From the NCBI RefSeq assembly GCF_000686705.1, contig NZ_JMLJ01000003.1, positions 62,001 through 126,000 of the forward strand: 64,000 nucleotides of DNA, in the 5' to 3' direction. Both the position numbers and the translations under genes were made by a program. Below the pieces are notes generated by a model, which ran no database searches, was not told the origin of the DNA, and worked only from the letters and a program-made list of their open reading frames with translations. This stretch comes from Clostridium hydrogeniformans DSM 21757. GTDB lineage: Bacteria; Bacillota; Clostridia; Clostridiales; Clostridiaceae. This document shows, in pieces, positions 34,458 to 43,114 of the stretch; positions within the stretch are counted from its first letter, which is position 1; each line of letters begins with the position of its first letter.

Positions 34458-35837
34458 CTATTTATTTATACTATGAATAGCTTCCTTATTTAATCCTAAT
34501 ATTGCCTCATGGAGGGCTTCTCCTAAGGTTGGATGACTGTGTACCACTTCCTTTAAATCTGCTACAGTCATAGATTTTTCCACAGCTATAGTTGCCTCTA
34601 GAATTAAATCTGAAGCATGAGGACCCATAATATGAATTCCTATAAGCTTATTATTTTCATCACTTATGGCCTTTACGAAACCTTCCCCTTCTCCTAAAGC
34701 TAAAGCCTTACCATTGGCTCCAAATAAAAATTTATTCTTTTTATATTCTATGCCCTTAGCCTTAGCTTCCTCTTCAGTAAGTCCTACCACTGCTATTTCT
34801 GGGAAAGTAAATATACAGCTTGGAATTACTGATTTATGACACTTTTTACCTAAAATAATATGTTCCACTGCTTCTACTCCTTGGTGAGAAGCTGCATGAG
34901 CAAGAAGGGATATTCCATTAACATCTCCTATAGCATATATACCCTTAGCAGAAGTTTCATAATTCTCATCTACTTTTATACTTTTTCTATTAAGTTCTAT
35001 CCCTAAGGCTTCAATATCCACACCGTCATAACTAGCTTTTCTACCTTTAGCTACTAAAACTAAATCTGCTTCTATAACAACTTCACCTTTTTTGCCTTCA
35101 CAAATTACTTTTACTAATTCTTCACCATCTATTTCTTTTACAGAGGTTAAAGTTAGTATTTCTATACCTGATTTTTTAGCCATAGCAGTGTATCTCTTGC
35201 TTATTTCTCTATCTATATCATAAAGAATAGAATCCCTAGCTACTATAACAGTAACTTCACTTCCCATAGAGTTAAATATACTAGCAAACTCCATTCCTAT
35301 GACTCCTCCACCTAGAACCACAAGTTTCTTAGGAACTTCAGTAAACTCTAATATTTCATCACTGGTAACTACTTTTTTATTATGAATCCCCTTAAGATTT
35401 GGAATTTCAGACTTTGATCCAGTAGCTATAATAAGGTTCTTTCCTTCAAGAATAACTTCTCCATTCTCAGTTTCAACCTTAACTCTATTTTTATCAATTA
35501 TGGTACCATTTCCTCTTATTACTTCTACTCCATTACCCTTTAGTAATTTTTCTATTCCCCCTACTAAAGAGCCTATTATTTCTCTTTTTCTTTCTTGTAT
35601 CTTATTTACATCTATTTCATAATCTTTAACACTTATCCCAAAATCATTAATATGTTTTAATATGTTTAAAATTTCTGCTGTCCTATATATAGTTTTTGTT
35701 GGAATACATCCTCTATTAAGACATGTCCCTCCAAAGCTATCTCTTTCCACAACAGTTACACTTGCTCCAAGTTGTGCTGCCCTTATAGCAGCTACATATC
35801 CACCTGGTCCTCCACCTAAAACAATTATATCTTTCAT
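34458..35837 (-). CDS. lpdA: dihydrolipoamide dehydrogenase (E3 / glycine cleavage L-protein)
   Basis: 459 residues, no lipoyl domain. FAD site GGGPGGYVAAI at 8-18, redox disulphide GGTCLNRGC (C39/C44), NAD fold GGGVIGMEFAS, and the C-terminal HSHPTLGEALHEA with the catalytic His. It reoxidises the lipoyl arm of GcvH and makes NADH. It lies downstream of gcvPB, separated by 277 bp and a hairpin at 36084-36110, so it may have partly independent expression. No pyruvate dehydrogenase genes are near, so glycine cleavage is the likely partner. Confidence 0.94.
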   Translation of the reverse strand: MKDIIVLGGGPGGYVAAIRAAQLGASVTVVERDSFGGTCLNRGCIPTKTIYRTAEILNILKHINDFGISVKDYEIDVNKIQERKREIIGSLVGGIEKLLKGNGVEVIRGNGTIIDKNRVKVETENGEVILEGKNLIIATGSKSEIPNLKGIHNKKVVTSDEILEFTEVPKKLVVLGGGVIGMEFASIFNSMGSEVTVIVARDSILYDIDREISKRYTAMAKKSGIEILTLTSVKEIDGEELVKVICEGKKGEVVIEADLVLVAKGRKASYDGVDIEALGIELNRKSIKVDENYETSAKGIYAIGDVNGISLLAHAASHQGVEAVEHIILGKKCHKSVIPSCIFTFPEIAVVGLTEEEAKAKGIEYKKNKFLFGANGKALALGEGEGFVKAISDENNKLIGIHIMGPHASDLILEATIAVEKSMTVADLKEVVHSHPTLGEALHEAILGLNKEAIHSINK

Positions 35838-36083
35838 GTTATCCCTCCAATATATTTATTAATATATTATTAATTATTCTTTACTATTCTTCTTAAATTT
35901 TTCCTAAGCATAACCCTATATAGGTACTAATTTTATAAATTCAATATTTTAACACTATAAAATCATAGCAATTCAAAATTTAGTTTTAAATACTAAAGAT
36001 TACATCTATATAAAAATCCAAGTTATATATACTTTCATTAAGTTGAATTTTTATAATAATTAAAACAAAATCATAGGATTATA

Positions 36084-36110
36084 AAAGGTGTGACCTAAGC
36101 CACACCTCTA
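36084..36110 (-). terminator. hairpin after gcvPB
   Basis: AGGTGTG (36086-36092) pairs with CACACCT (36102-36108), with partial inner pairing; the minus strand continues TTTTATAAT. Moderate terminator that could reduce read-through into lpdA. Confidence 0.65.
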
Positions 36111-36114
36111 TTTA

Positions 36115-37563
36115 CTACCACTTTAATACTGGGTTTCTTGCAGCCTTAACCTGATCTAATCTTCTTACTGGTGTATTATAAGGTGCATCATGTAATAATT
36201 CTGGATTTTCCTTTGCCTCTTCAGCTATTTTTTTCATAACTTCTATAAAGTGATTAATAGTATCTAGACTCTCTGTCTCAGTTGGTTCTACCATTAAAGC
36301 TTCTTCAACTATTAATGGGAAATATACTGTTGGAGGATGAACTCCATAATCTATTAATCTCTTCGCCACATCTAGAGTAGATACTTTATTAGGATTGTCC
36401 TTAAGTCCCGCAAATATAACTTCGTGTTTACAGATTTCATCTATAGCCACTTTATAGTGATCTTTTAAAGCTTCTTTTATATAATTAGCATTTAATACTG
36501 CATTTTCTGAAGCTTTCTTTAACCCATCCTGTCCCATAGTTAAAATATAGGTATAAGCTCTAACTAAAACTCCAAAATTACCATAGAAGCTTCTTATTCT
36601 TCCTATGGACTTTTCTCTATCATAGTCTAATAAGAACTTATTTTCATCTTTTTTAATTATAGGTACTGGAAGGAACTTAGAAAGTTTTGTGCATACCCCA
36701 ACAGGTGCTGCTCCTGGTCCTCCACCACCATGAGGAGTAGAGAAAGTTTTATGAAGATTTAAATGACATACATCAAAACCCATATCCCCTGGCCTTGCCA
36801 CTCCCATAATAGCATTTAAATTAGCACCATCATAATATACAAGACCACCAGCCTCATGAACTAAATCACTTATTTCCTTTATATTCTTTTCAAATAATCC
36901 TAAGGTGCTCGGATTAGTTAACATAAGTCCTGCAATCTCATCATTTAACGCATCTTTAAGTGCTTCAATAGATACAGAGCCATCCTCTAAGGATTTAATT
37001 TCTACCACATCAAACCCTGCAACTGCTGCACTAGCAGGGTTAGTTCCATGAGCAGAATCTGGAACTATTATTTTAGTTCTCTTAAAATCTCCTCTATCCT
37101 CATGATAAGCCTTTATAAGTAAAAGCCCTGTAAGTTCTCCATGAGCTCCTGCTGCTGGTTGAAGGGTAAAATCATCCATACCTGTAATTTCAGAAAGCCT
37201 ACTTGAAAGATCATACATAAGACCTAATGCTCCCTGAACACTATCTGACTTTTGATGAGGATGAATCTTGCTAAATCCTGGAAGTGATGCCATATCTTCA
37301 TTTATTCTTGGGTTGTATTTCATTGTGCAAGATCCTAAAGGATAAAATCCCTTATCCACACAATAATTTTTATTAGATAAAGCTGTATAATGCCTTAACA
37401 CATCTACTTCGCTTACCTCTGGAAGATTAAGCTCACCTTCTCTTATAATATTTTTAGGAAGAACTTCTTCTAAATTAACTTCTGGTACATCTAATTCAGG
37501 AAGCTTATATCCAATTCTACCCTCACTGGAAAGCTCAAATATAATTTTATTATAATCCTTCAT
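36115..37563 (-). CDS. gcvPB: glycine dehydrogenase (decarboxylating) subunit 2
   Basis: 482 residues. This is the PLP-bearing half of P-protein: the lysine is in [18 protein letters not shown]. Other marks are [21 protein letters not shown] and a C-terminal [18 protein letters not shown]. With GcvPA it decarboxylates glycine and transfers the aminomethyl group to the GcvH lipoyl arm. Its ATG shares one base with the gcvPA stop (TAATG), indicating translational coupling and stoichiometric synthesis. Confidence 0.95.
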   Translation of the reverse strand: MKDYNKIIFELSSEGRIGYKLPELDVPEVNLEEVLPKNIIREGELNLPEVSEVDVLRHYTALSNKNYCVDKGFYPLGSCTMKYNPRINEDMASLPGFSKIHPHQKSDSVQGALGLMYDLSSRLSEITGMDDFTLQPAAGAHGELTGLLLIKAYHEDRGDFKRTKIIVPDSAHGTNPASAAVAGFDVVEIKSLEDGSVSIEALKDALNDEIAGLMLTNPSTLGLFEKNIKEISDLVHEAGGLVYYDGANLNAIMGVARPGDMGFDVCHLNLHKTFSTPHGGGGPGAAPVGVCTKLSKFLPVPIIKKDENKFLLDYDREKSIGRIRSFYGNFGVLVRAYTYILTMGQDGLKKASENAVLNANYIKEALKDHYKVAIDEICKHEVIFAGLKDNPNKVSTLDVAKRLIDYGVHPPTVYFPLIVEEALMVEPTETESLDTINHFIEVMKKIAEEAKENPELLHDAPYNTPVRRLDQVKAARNPVLKW

Positions 37564-38903
37564 TATATCTCCTCCATGACCTTAACTAATTTATCAATAT
37601 CTTCCTTAGTTCTCTTTTCAGTAACACAAAGCATCATAGAATCTTTATATTTAGGGTAGTTCTTTCCTAAGTTATATCCACCTAAGATATTATTTTCTAA
37701 TAATTTATTATTTATATCACAAGGACAGTTATCTGCTTTTATAACAAATTCTTTAAAGAAAGGTTTATCAAAGGCTTTCTTATACTTTCCACTTTGAGTT
37801 AACTTCTCTAAGGCATAATGAGACTTATTTAAACACTGCAGTGCTACTTCTTTAATACCTTTCTTTCCAAGAGTAGCCATATATATAGCAGCACCTATGG
37901 AAACTAAAGTTTGATCTGAACATATATTAGAGGTTGCTTTCTCTCTTCTTATATGTTGTTCTCTTGCTTGAAGCGTTAGAACAAAACCTCTATTTCCATA
38001 TCCATCATCAGTTTGTCCTGCAATTCTTCCTGGCATCTTTCTCATAAGCTTTTTTGTAGTATTTAAAAAACCAAGTCCTGGTCCTCCAAAGCTCATATTA
38101 GAACCAAAGCATTGTGCATCTCCAACCACTATATCTGCTCCTATTTCTCCTGGACTCTTTAATATTCCAAGGGATATAGGATCCACATTCATTATAAAAA
38201 TAGATTTATTATCATGAATAGATTTGACTATTTCCTCTGCATCTTCTATAACTCCAAAGAAATTAGGACTTTGTATTATTACAGCTGCTACATCTTTATT
38301 TAAAGATGCCTTTAATTTTTCAAAATCTGTACTTCCTTCATTCTCATCAATTTCTACTAAGTTATATCCTCTATACTTTAGATAAGTATTTAAAACTGCT
38401 ATTGTTTCTGGATTTACAGTTGATGATACAACTATGGTTTTTCTCTTTGTATTATCTATTGCCATCATAGCTGCTTCTACAGTAGCTGTAGCTCCATCAT
38501 ACATAGCAGAATTGGAAACTTCCATTCCTGTTAAATTACATATCATGCTTTGATACTCAAATATACCTTGAAGGGTACCTTGACTTAACTCTGGTTGATA
38601 AGGAGTATATGCAGTGAAGAATTCCCCTCTTAATAATATGTGCTTTATTATAGATGGAATGTAATGGTCATAACTTCCTGCTCCTAAAAAGCAAGTTAAT
38701 TCCTCTATGGATTTATTCTTTCCTGCTAAATCCTTCATTCTCTTTTCAACTTCAAGTTCTGATAATCCTTTTTCAAGATTTAAGTCTCTGTTTAACTTAA
38801 CCTTATCTGGGATATCCGTAAAAAGCTTATCCATAGAATCTATAGATAAAATTTTTAAAACCTTCTCTACTTCCTTTTCTGTATTTGGTATATAAGGAAA
38901 CAT
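37563..38903 (-). CDS. gcvPA: glycine dehydrogenase (decarboxylating) subunit 1
   Basis: 446 residues, the usual length, from ATG 38903 with GAGGAGG six bases before it; the frame extends 10 codons upstream but that overlaps gcvH. It has [28 protein letters not shown] and the GRIAGQTDD block typical of the N-terminal half of P-protein. It dimerises with GcvPB. The ribosome binding site is built into the last codons of gcvH. Confidence 0.95.
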   Translation of the reverse strand: MFPYIPNTEKEVEKVLKILSIDSMDKLFTDIPDKVKLNRDLNLEKGLSELEVEKRMKDLAGKNKSIEELTCFLGAGSYDHYIPSIIKHILLRGEFFTAYTPYQPELSQGTLQGIFEYQSMICNLTGMEVSNSAMYDGATATVEAAMMAIDNTKRKTIVVSSTVNPETIAVLNTYLKYRGYNLVEIDENEGSTDFEKLKASLNKDVAAVIIQSPNFFGVIEDAEEIVKSIHDNKSIFIMNVDPISLGILKSPGEIGADIVVGDAQCFGSNMSFGGPGLGFLNTTKKLMRKMPGRIAGQTDDGYGNRGFVLTLQAREQHIRREKATSNICSDQTLVSIGAAIYMATLGKKGIKEVALQCLNKSHYALEKLTQSGKYKKAFDKPFFKEFVIKADNCPCDINNKLLENNILGGYNLGKNYPKYKDSMMLCVTEKRTKEDIDKLVKVMEEI

Positions 38904-38904
38904 A

Positions 38905-39288
38905 CTATTCCTCCTCATTACAGATTTCTTCATAATCCTTTGGACTTAATAATTCATTTAATTCATTTTCATCTTTAATTTCAATTGCTATCATCCAATT
39001 ATCATAGGCTGCTTCATTTATAGCTGCTGGATTGTCTATTAATTCTTCATTTATTTCTACAACTGTACCACTTATAGCAATATATATGTCTGCTGCTGCC
39101 TTCACAGATTCAATTACGCCTAATACATCTCCCTTTTCAAAGTCAGTATCTACCTCTGGTAACTCAACATAAACTATATCTCCAAGTAGTTTCTGTGCAT
39201 GGTCTGTAACCCCTATATATGCCTTACTTCCTTCCACCTTTATCCATTCGTGATCCTTAGTGTATAATAGATTTTCTAAAACTGCCAT
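38905..39288 (-). CDS. gcvH: glycine cleavage system H protein
   Basis: 127 residues, normal length. The lipoylation site is K63 in [13 protein letters not shown], in the beta-hairpin of the lipoyl domain; the N-terminus [19 protein letters not shown] is also typical. Shuttles the aminomethyl group between P-, T- and L-proteins. It would need LplA or LipA/LipB elsewhere; no lipoate ligase is in this window. Third step of the gcvT-gcvH-gcvPA-gcvPB operon by layout, 12 bp after gcvT. Confidence 0.95.
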   Translation of the reverse strand: MAVLENLLYTKDHEWIKVEGSKAYIGVTDHAQKLLGDIVYVELPEVDTDFEKGDVLGVIESVKAAADIYIAISGTVVEINEELIDNPAAINEAAYDNWMIAIEIKDENELNELLSPKDYEEICNEEE

Positions 39289-39300
39289 TATAAATCCCTC

Positions 39301-40407
39301 CTATTTTTTTGTCTTTTTATCATAAAATTTTTTATTAATAACCACTGCTTTTAGCTCTCTATTCCTTACCTTTATTGATAACTCTGTACCTAAAGCAGAA
39401 TTATCTGCATCTACAAGAGCAAATCCTATAGTTTTATTTAAAGTAGGTGACATATACCCTGTGGTAACATGTCCTATTTCATTACCATCTTTAACTACTG
39501 GATATCCATGCCTTGCTACTCCCTTATCTAAAACTTCAAAGCCTACAAGTTTTCTTTTTACTCCTTCTTCTTTCTGTTTAGCTAAAACATCTTTTCCTAT
39601 AAAATCTCCATTGTTTAGCTTTACAAAGAAGCCAAAACCCATTTCTAGCGGAGTTATAGTATCATCCATTTCGTTACCATAAAGAGGAAGAGTAGCTTCG
39701 AATCTTAAGGTATCTCTAGCTCCAAGACCTATTGGCTCTGTTCCTTCTTCTTTTCCAGCTTCTAATATATCGTGCCAAAGATATTTTGCATCCTGTGGCT
39801 CACAATATATCTCAAACCCATCTTCTCCTGTATACCCTGTCCTTGAAACTAGGCACTTCTTTCCATTTACTAAAACTTCATCTTTAAACTTAAAGAACTT
39901 TATTTCTGATAAATCCGAAGGTACTAGTTTCTGCAAAACTTCTTGAGCCCTTGGCCCTTGAAGTGCTAATTGAGCTACCTCTTCTGATATATCCTTAATT
40001 TCAACATCATATTGCCCTTTATTATCTACTATCCACTTAAAATCCTTATCCTTATTACTAGCATTTACAACTAAGTAATAATAGTCTTTGGAGAACTTAT
40101 AAACCAATAAGTCATCTACAACTCCTCCATTGAAATTACACATAAAAGTATAAACAACATCATTGTCCTTTAATGCCTCTATATCATTTGTCATAAGATA
40201 TTGTACAAAACCTTCAGCATCCTTTCCCTTTACAGTTACCTCTCCCATATGAGATACATCAAAGAGACCAGCTCTCTCTCTTACTGACTCGTGCTCATTA
40301 AGGATTCCTTTAAACTGTATAGGAAGGGCATAACCAGCAAAGTCAACTACCTTGCCTCCATATTTCTCATACTCCCCTATTAGGGGGGTAGTTTTTAAGT
40401 TTTCCAT
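39301..40407 (-). CDS. gcvT: aminomethyltransferase (glycine cleavage T protein)
   Basis: 368 residues. N-terminal KTTPLIGEYEKYGGKVVDFAG-type start, GLFDVSHMGEV, the folate-binding Asp region NNDVVYTFMCN and ALQGPRAQEVL, and a C-terminal GYMSPTLNKTIGFALV. It releases ammonia and passes the methylene group to tetrahydrofolate. First gene of the operon; ATG 40407 behind GGAGG. I looked upstream for a glycine riboswitch, common before gcvT in Firmicutes, and did not see its conserved cores. Confidence 0.95.
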   Translation of the reverse strand: MENLKTTPLIGEYEKYGGKVVDFAGYALPIQFKGILNEHESVRERAGLFDVSHMGEVTVKGKDAEGFVQYLMTNDIEALKDNDVVYTFMCNFNGGVVDDLLVYKFSKDYYYLVVNASNKDKDFKWIVDNKGQYDVEIKDISEEVAQLALQGPRAQEVLQKLVPSDLSEIKFFKFKDEVLVNGKKCLVSRTGYTGEDGFEIYCEPQDAKYLWHDILEAGKEEGTEPIGLGARDTLRFEATLPLYGNEMDDTITPLEMGFGFFVKLNNGDFIGKDVLAKQKEEGVKRKLVGFEVLDKGVARHGYPVVKDGNEIGHVTTGYMSPTLNKTIGFALVDADNSALGTELSIKVRNRELKAVVINKKFYDKKTKK

Positions 40408-40898
40408 TATCCTACCTCCATTTTATATTCTAACTCTTCAGAATATTTGAAAAATATTTTGTAGACTTTTGGATAATTATTTCCTATCTTACTACCTATA
40501 TGATTTATTTGTTACTATATAAGTTTTGCTTAAGTAATATGCGCAATTTTTATAATATTCTATCTATTATTATAATTATCTTACAGTATATTGTAAATCG
40601 TTTCCACCAATTATTTAAAAATATTTAATCTATTTATCAATCTCTTCCTTGAGTTTTAAAAAGTACTACTACTATTTGAATTTCAAATAGGAACTATTAC
40701 CCTATGCTTATATTATAAGCATAGTTTCTTCTCTCTTTAACCCCCCAATATCTTATTATATATAATTCTTATTAATGATAACTTTGATTTATTCATAAAA
40801 TATATGTAATGAATTTATCATTGTAACTATATACTACTTAATATATAATTAATTAACAGATATTATTAGATTGTAATAATTATTATAGGAGGATTTAT
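40408..40898. other. 490-bp gene-free region between gcvT and a divergent gene
   Basis: Holds the gcvT promoter region (minus) and that of the rightward gene at 40899. Two palindromes are present: CTATTTGA/TCAAATAG at about 40672-40690 and CTATGCTTATA/TATAAGCATAG at 40702-40724. The latter is followed by a T/C-rich run on the plus strand. No glycine-riboswitch motif is visible on the minus strand, and no open frame with a ribosome binding site. Confidence 0.4.
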
Positions 40899-41306
40899 AT
40901 GAAAAAACTTTTTAATGCCTGTTTTTTTTATTTGGTTCTAGGAATGGCTTCTGGAGTATTTGCTAGAGAGTTCATGAAATTTAATGAGTTCACTGGAAGT
41001 ACAAATCTTACTACAGTCCATCCTCACCTTTTTACCTTAGGATTTATATTTTTCCTTATACTTACCTTAGGAAGTTCTAGTTTAGACTTAACTAAAAATA
41101 AAAACTTTAATAAGTGGTTTATTTTATATAATATATCACTACTTTGGACTTGCGCTTCTTTGACTATGCGTGGAATATTACAAGTTAACGGCTCTGATTT
41201 TAAAGGGTTAAGCCATATCTCAGGAACTGGACATGCTTTACTTGGAATAAGTCTTATATGGTTTATGATAATCCTAAAGTCAACCTTAACTGCTAAAGAA
41301 AAATAG
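40899..41306 (+). CDS. DUF2871-like four-helix membrane protein
   Basis: 135 residues, ATG 40899 behind TAGGAGG. About four membrane helices, with the pattern FYLVLGMASGVFAREFMKFN at the start, a conserved His pair in TTVHPHLFTLGF and a late ISGTGHALLGISLIW. This matches my memory of DUF2871, a small membrane family. The recurring His residues in helices suggest a cofactor or ion ligand, but no function is established. Monocistronic with a strong terminator. Confidence 0.75.
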   Translation: MKKLFNACFFYLVLGMASGVFAREFMKFNEFTGSTNLTTVHPHLFTLGFIFFLILTLGSSSLDLTKNKNFNKWFILYNISLLWTCASLTMRGILQVNGSDFKGLSHISGTGHALLGISLIWFMIILKSTLTAKEK

Positions 41307-41423
41307 ACTAATTAAGATGTATATAAGTTCTAATATTAAAACTACATTAGATTCAGTTGAAACTTATTGAGTCATCAATCAGTGAAATGTAAATTATTTA
41401 ATATATACTAAACTTAATAATAT

Positions 41424-41468
41424 AAGGTACATGGATATTTAATACCTATATCCATGTACCTTATTTTT
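41424..41468. terminator. strong bidirectional terminator
   Basis: AAGGTACATGGATAT (41424-41438) pairs perfectly with ATATCCATGTACCTT (41448-41462) and is followed by ATTTTT on the plus strand. It can serve both the rightward DUF2871-like gene and the leftward alcohol dehydrogenase gene. Confidence 0.88.
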
Positions 41469-41598
41469 ATAATAATTCTTTAGTTTAAATTGTAATTTTA
41501 TTGAATATAATTTTTATAAGATTATTTTTATATTTTTCTACTAAAAATCATATAATACTACTTTTTTTATTTAATATATAGATTTTTATTTTTCATTA

Positions 41599-42765
41599 CT
41601 AAAAATCTACTTTTTCCCCATAATAAGCACATGTAAACACCTTTTCCATAGCACTATCATCTATAGCTCTTGGGTTAGATCCAGTACAAGGGTCTAATAC
41701 TGCATTATGTGCTATAAACTTAAGATTGTTTTTAAAGTCATCCTGTGTAACACCATATTCTTTCATTGTATGTGGTATATTTAATTTTTTATTCATCTCA
41801 TTTATAGTTTCAATTAGAGAATCTGTAAGGTCTTTATCATTTTCTCCCTTTAAACCTAAAGCTCTAGCTATATCTCCATATCTATCTTCGCATTCTTTTC
41901 TATTATAATCTATTACATAAGGTAAGAATATAGCATTAGCACAGCCATGAGGAATATGGAATACTGCCCCAACTTTATGAGCCATAGAGTGAACTATACC
42001 AAGTAAGGCATTAGAAAAAGCCATGCCTGCAAGACATTGAGCTTCATGCATTAAGTTTCTTGCTTTTACATCTCCTTTAAATGAATCTATTAAATTTTCC
42101 TTAACCATTACTATAGCTCTTAATGCTAATGGATTTGAAAAATTTGAGTTTAATGAAGCTGTGTATGCTTCAATAGCATGAGTTAAAGCATCCATTCCTG
42201 TATGAGCTACTAAGGTTTCTGGCATAGTTTGTGCAAGGTCCGGATCAACTATTGCAATATCTGGAGTTATGTTAAAATCAGCTAATGGATATTTTATTTT
42301 AGCCTTATAATCAGTTATTACGGAGAAGGCTGTAACTTCTGTAGCAGTACCACTAGTTGATGGTATAGCTATAAACTTTGCCTTTTGTCTAAGCTCTGGT
42401 AATCCAAAAGGTACTACTGCCTCTTCAAAGGTAAACTCAGGATATTCATAAAAAATCCACATAGCCTTAGCTGCATCTATTGGAGATCCTCCTCCCATTG
42501 CAACTATCCAGTCTGGCTGGAACTTTCTCATCTCTTCTGCACCCTTCATAACAGTTTCTACTGATGGATCTGGTTCCACTCCTTCAAATAGCAATGTTTC
42601 AATTCCTGCTTCCTCTAAATATTTTTGTACCCTATCTAGAAAACCAAATCTTTTCATTGAGCCTCCACCTACAACTATAATGGCTCTCTTTCCTTTAATG
42701 GTTTTTAGAACCTCTAAAGAACCCTCTCCATGATAAATATCTCTTGGTAATGTAAAACGTGCCAT
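41599..42765 (-). CDS. iron-containing alcohol dehydrogenase
   Basis: 388 residues, full length for group III alcohol dehydrogenases. NAD(P)-binding GGGSMKRFG and GGGSPIDAAKAMW, and the metal ligands in GMDALTHAIEAY and GIVHSMAHKVGAVFHIPHG. Reduces an aldehyde or oxidises an alcohol; related clostridial enzymes act on butanol, propanediol or lactaldehyde, so the substrate is open. Start ATG 42765 behind AGGGGGA. A textbook sigma-54 promoter lies at 42962-42976, about 190 bp upstream, and the AcoR-like activator gene ends 350 bp upstream, so it is very likely that activator's target. Confidence 0.92.
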   Translation of the reverse strand: MARFTLPRDIYHGEGSLEVLKTIKGKRAIIVVGGGSMKRFGFLDRVQKYLEEAGIETLLFEGVEPDPSVETVMKGAEEMRKFQPDWIVAMGGGSPIDAAKAMWIFYEYPEFTFEEAVVPFGLPELRQKAKFIAIPSTSGTATEVTAFSVITDYKAKIKYPLADFNITPDIAIVDPDLAQTMPETLVAHTGMDALTHAIEAYTASLNSNFSNPLALRAIVMVKENLIDSFKGDVKARNLMHEAQCLAGMAFSNALLGIVHSMAHKVGAVFHIPHGCANAIFLPYVIDYNRKECEDRYGDIARALGLKGENDKDLTDSLIETINEMNKKLNIPHTMKEYGVTQDDFKNNLKFIAHNAVLDPCTGSNPRAIDDSAMEKVFTCAYYGEKVDF

Positions 42766-42961
42766 AAATTTATTCCCCCTAAATTATATTAATTTACTTT
42801 TTCTAGTGGTAGGTATCTTAAGAAACACATATTGTTTATAAATTATCAATCATACTTATGTTATATAAGCAAATACTAATATATACTCTTATAATTTTCT
42901 CCTCTTAATTAATCCCCTAAATTAATTAAAGAGCATATATCCTACCTATATACATAATTCA

Positions 42962-42976
42962 GCAATTCTAGTGCCA
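42962..42976 (-). promoter_or_regulatory. sigma-54 (-24/-12) promoter of the alcohol dehydrogenase
   Basis: On the minus strand the sequence is TGGCAC-TAGAA-TTGC(T), a full match to the TGGCAC-N5-TTGC consensus for RpoN. It points at the dehydrogenase gene, about 190 bp before its ATG. Confidence 0.9.
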
Positions 42977-43051
42977 ATTATATATTTTTTTAATAAATTT
43001 ATCTCCATGGCTATTTATATGTGAAAAAAATAACTTTATTCCAAAATATAG

Positions 43052-43101
43052 TGTCCTATAACTGAACTTCAAGCTAATTATTTTTGCTCAATTATAGGAC
43101 A
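43052..43101 (-). promoter_or_regulatory. inverted repeat, probable upstream activator site
   Basis: TGTCCTATAACTGA (43052-43065) and TCAATTATAGGACA (43088-43101) are inverted copies matching at 13 of 14 positions. They lie about 75-125 bp upstream of the -24 element, the usual place for an enhancer of a sigma-54 activator. The same dyad could act as a terminator for the activator gene, but the 22-base loop and lack of a T-tract argue against it. Confidence 0.7.
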
Positions 43102-43114
43102 TTGTTCATTTTCT

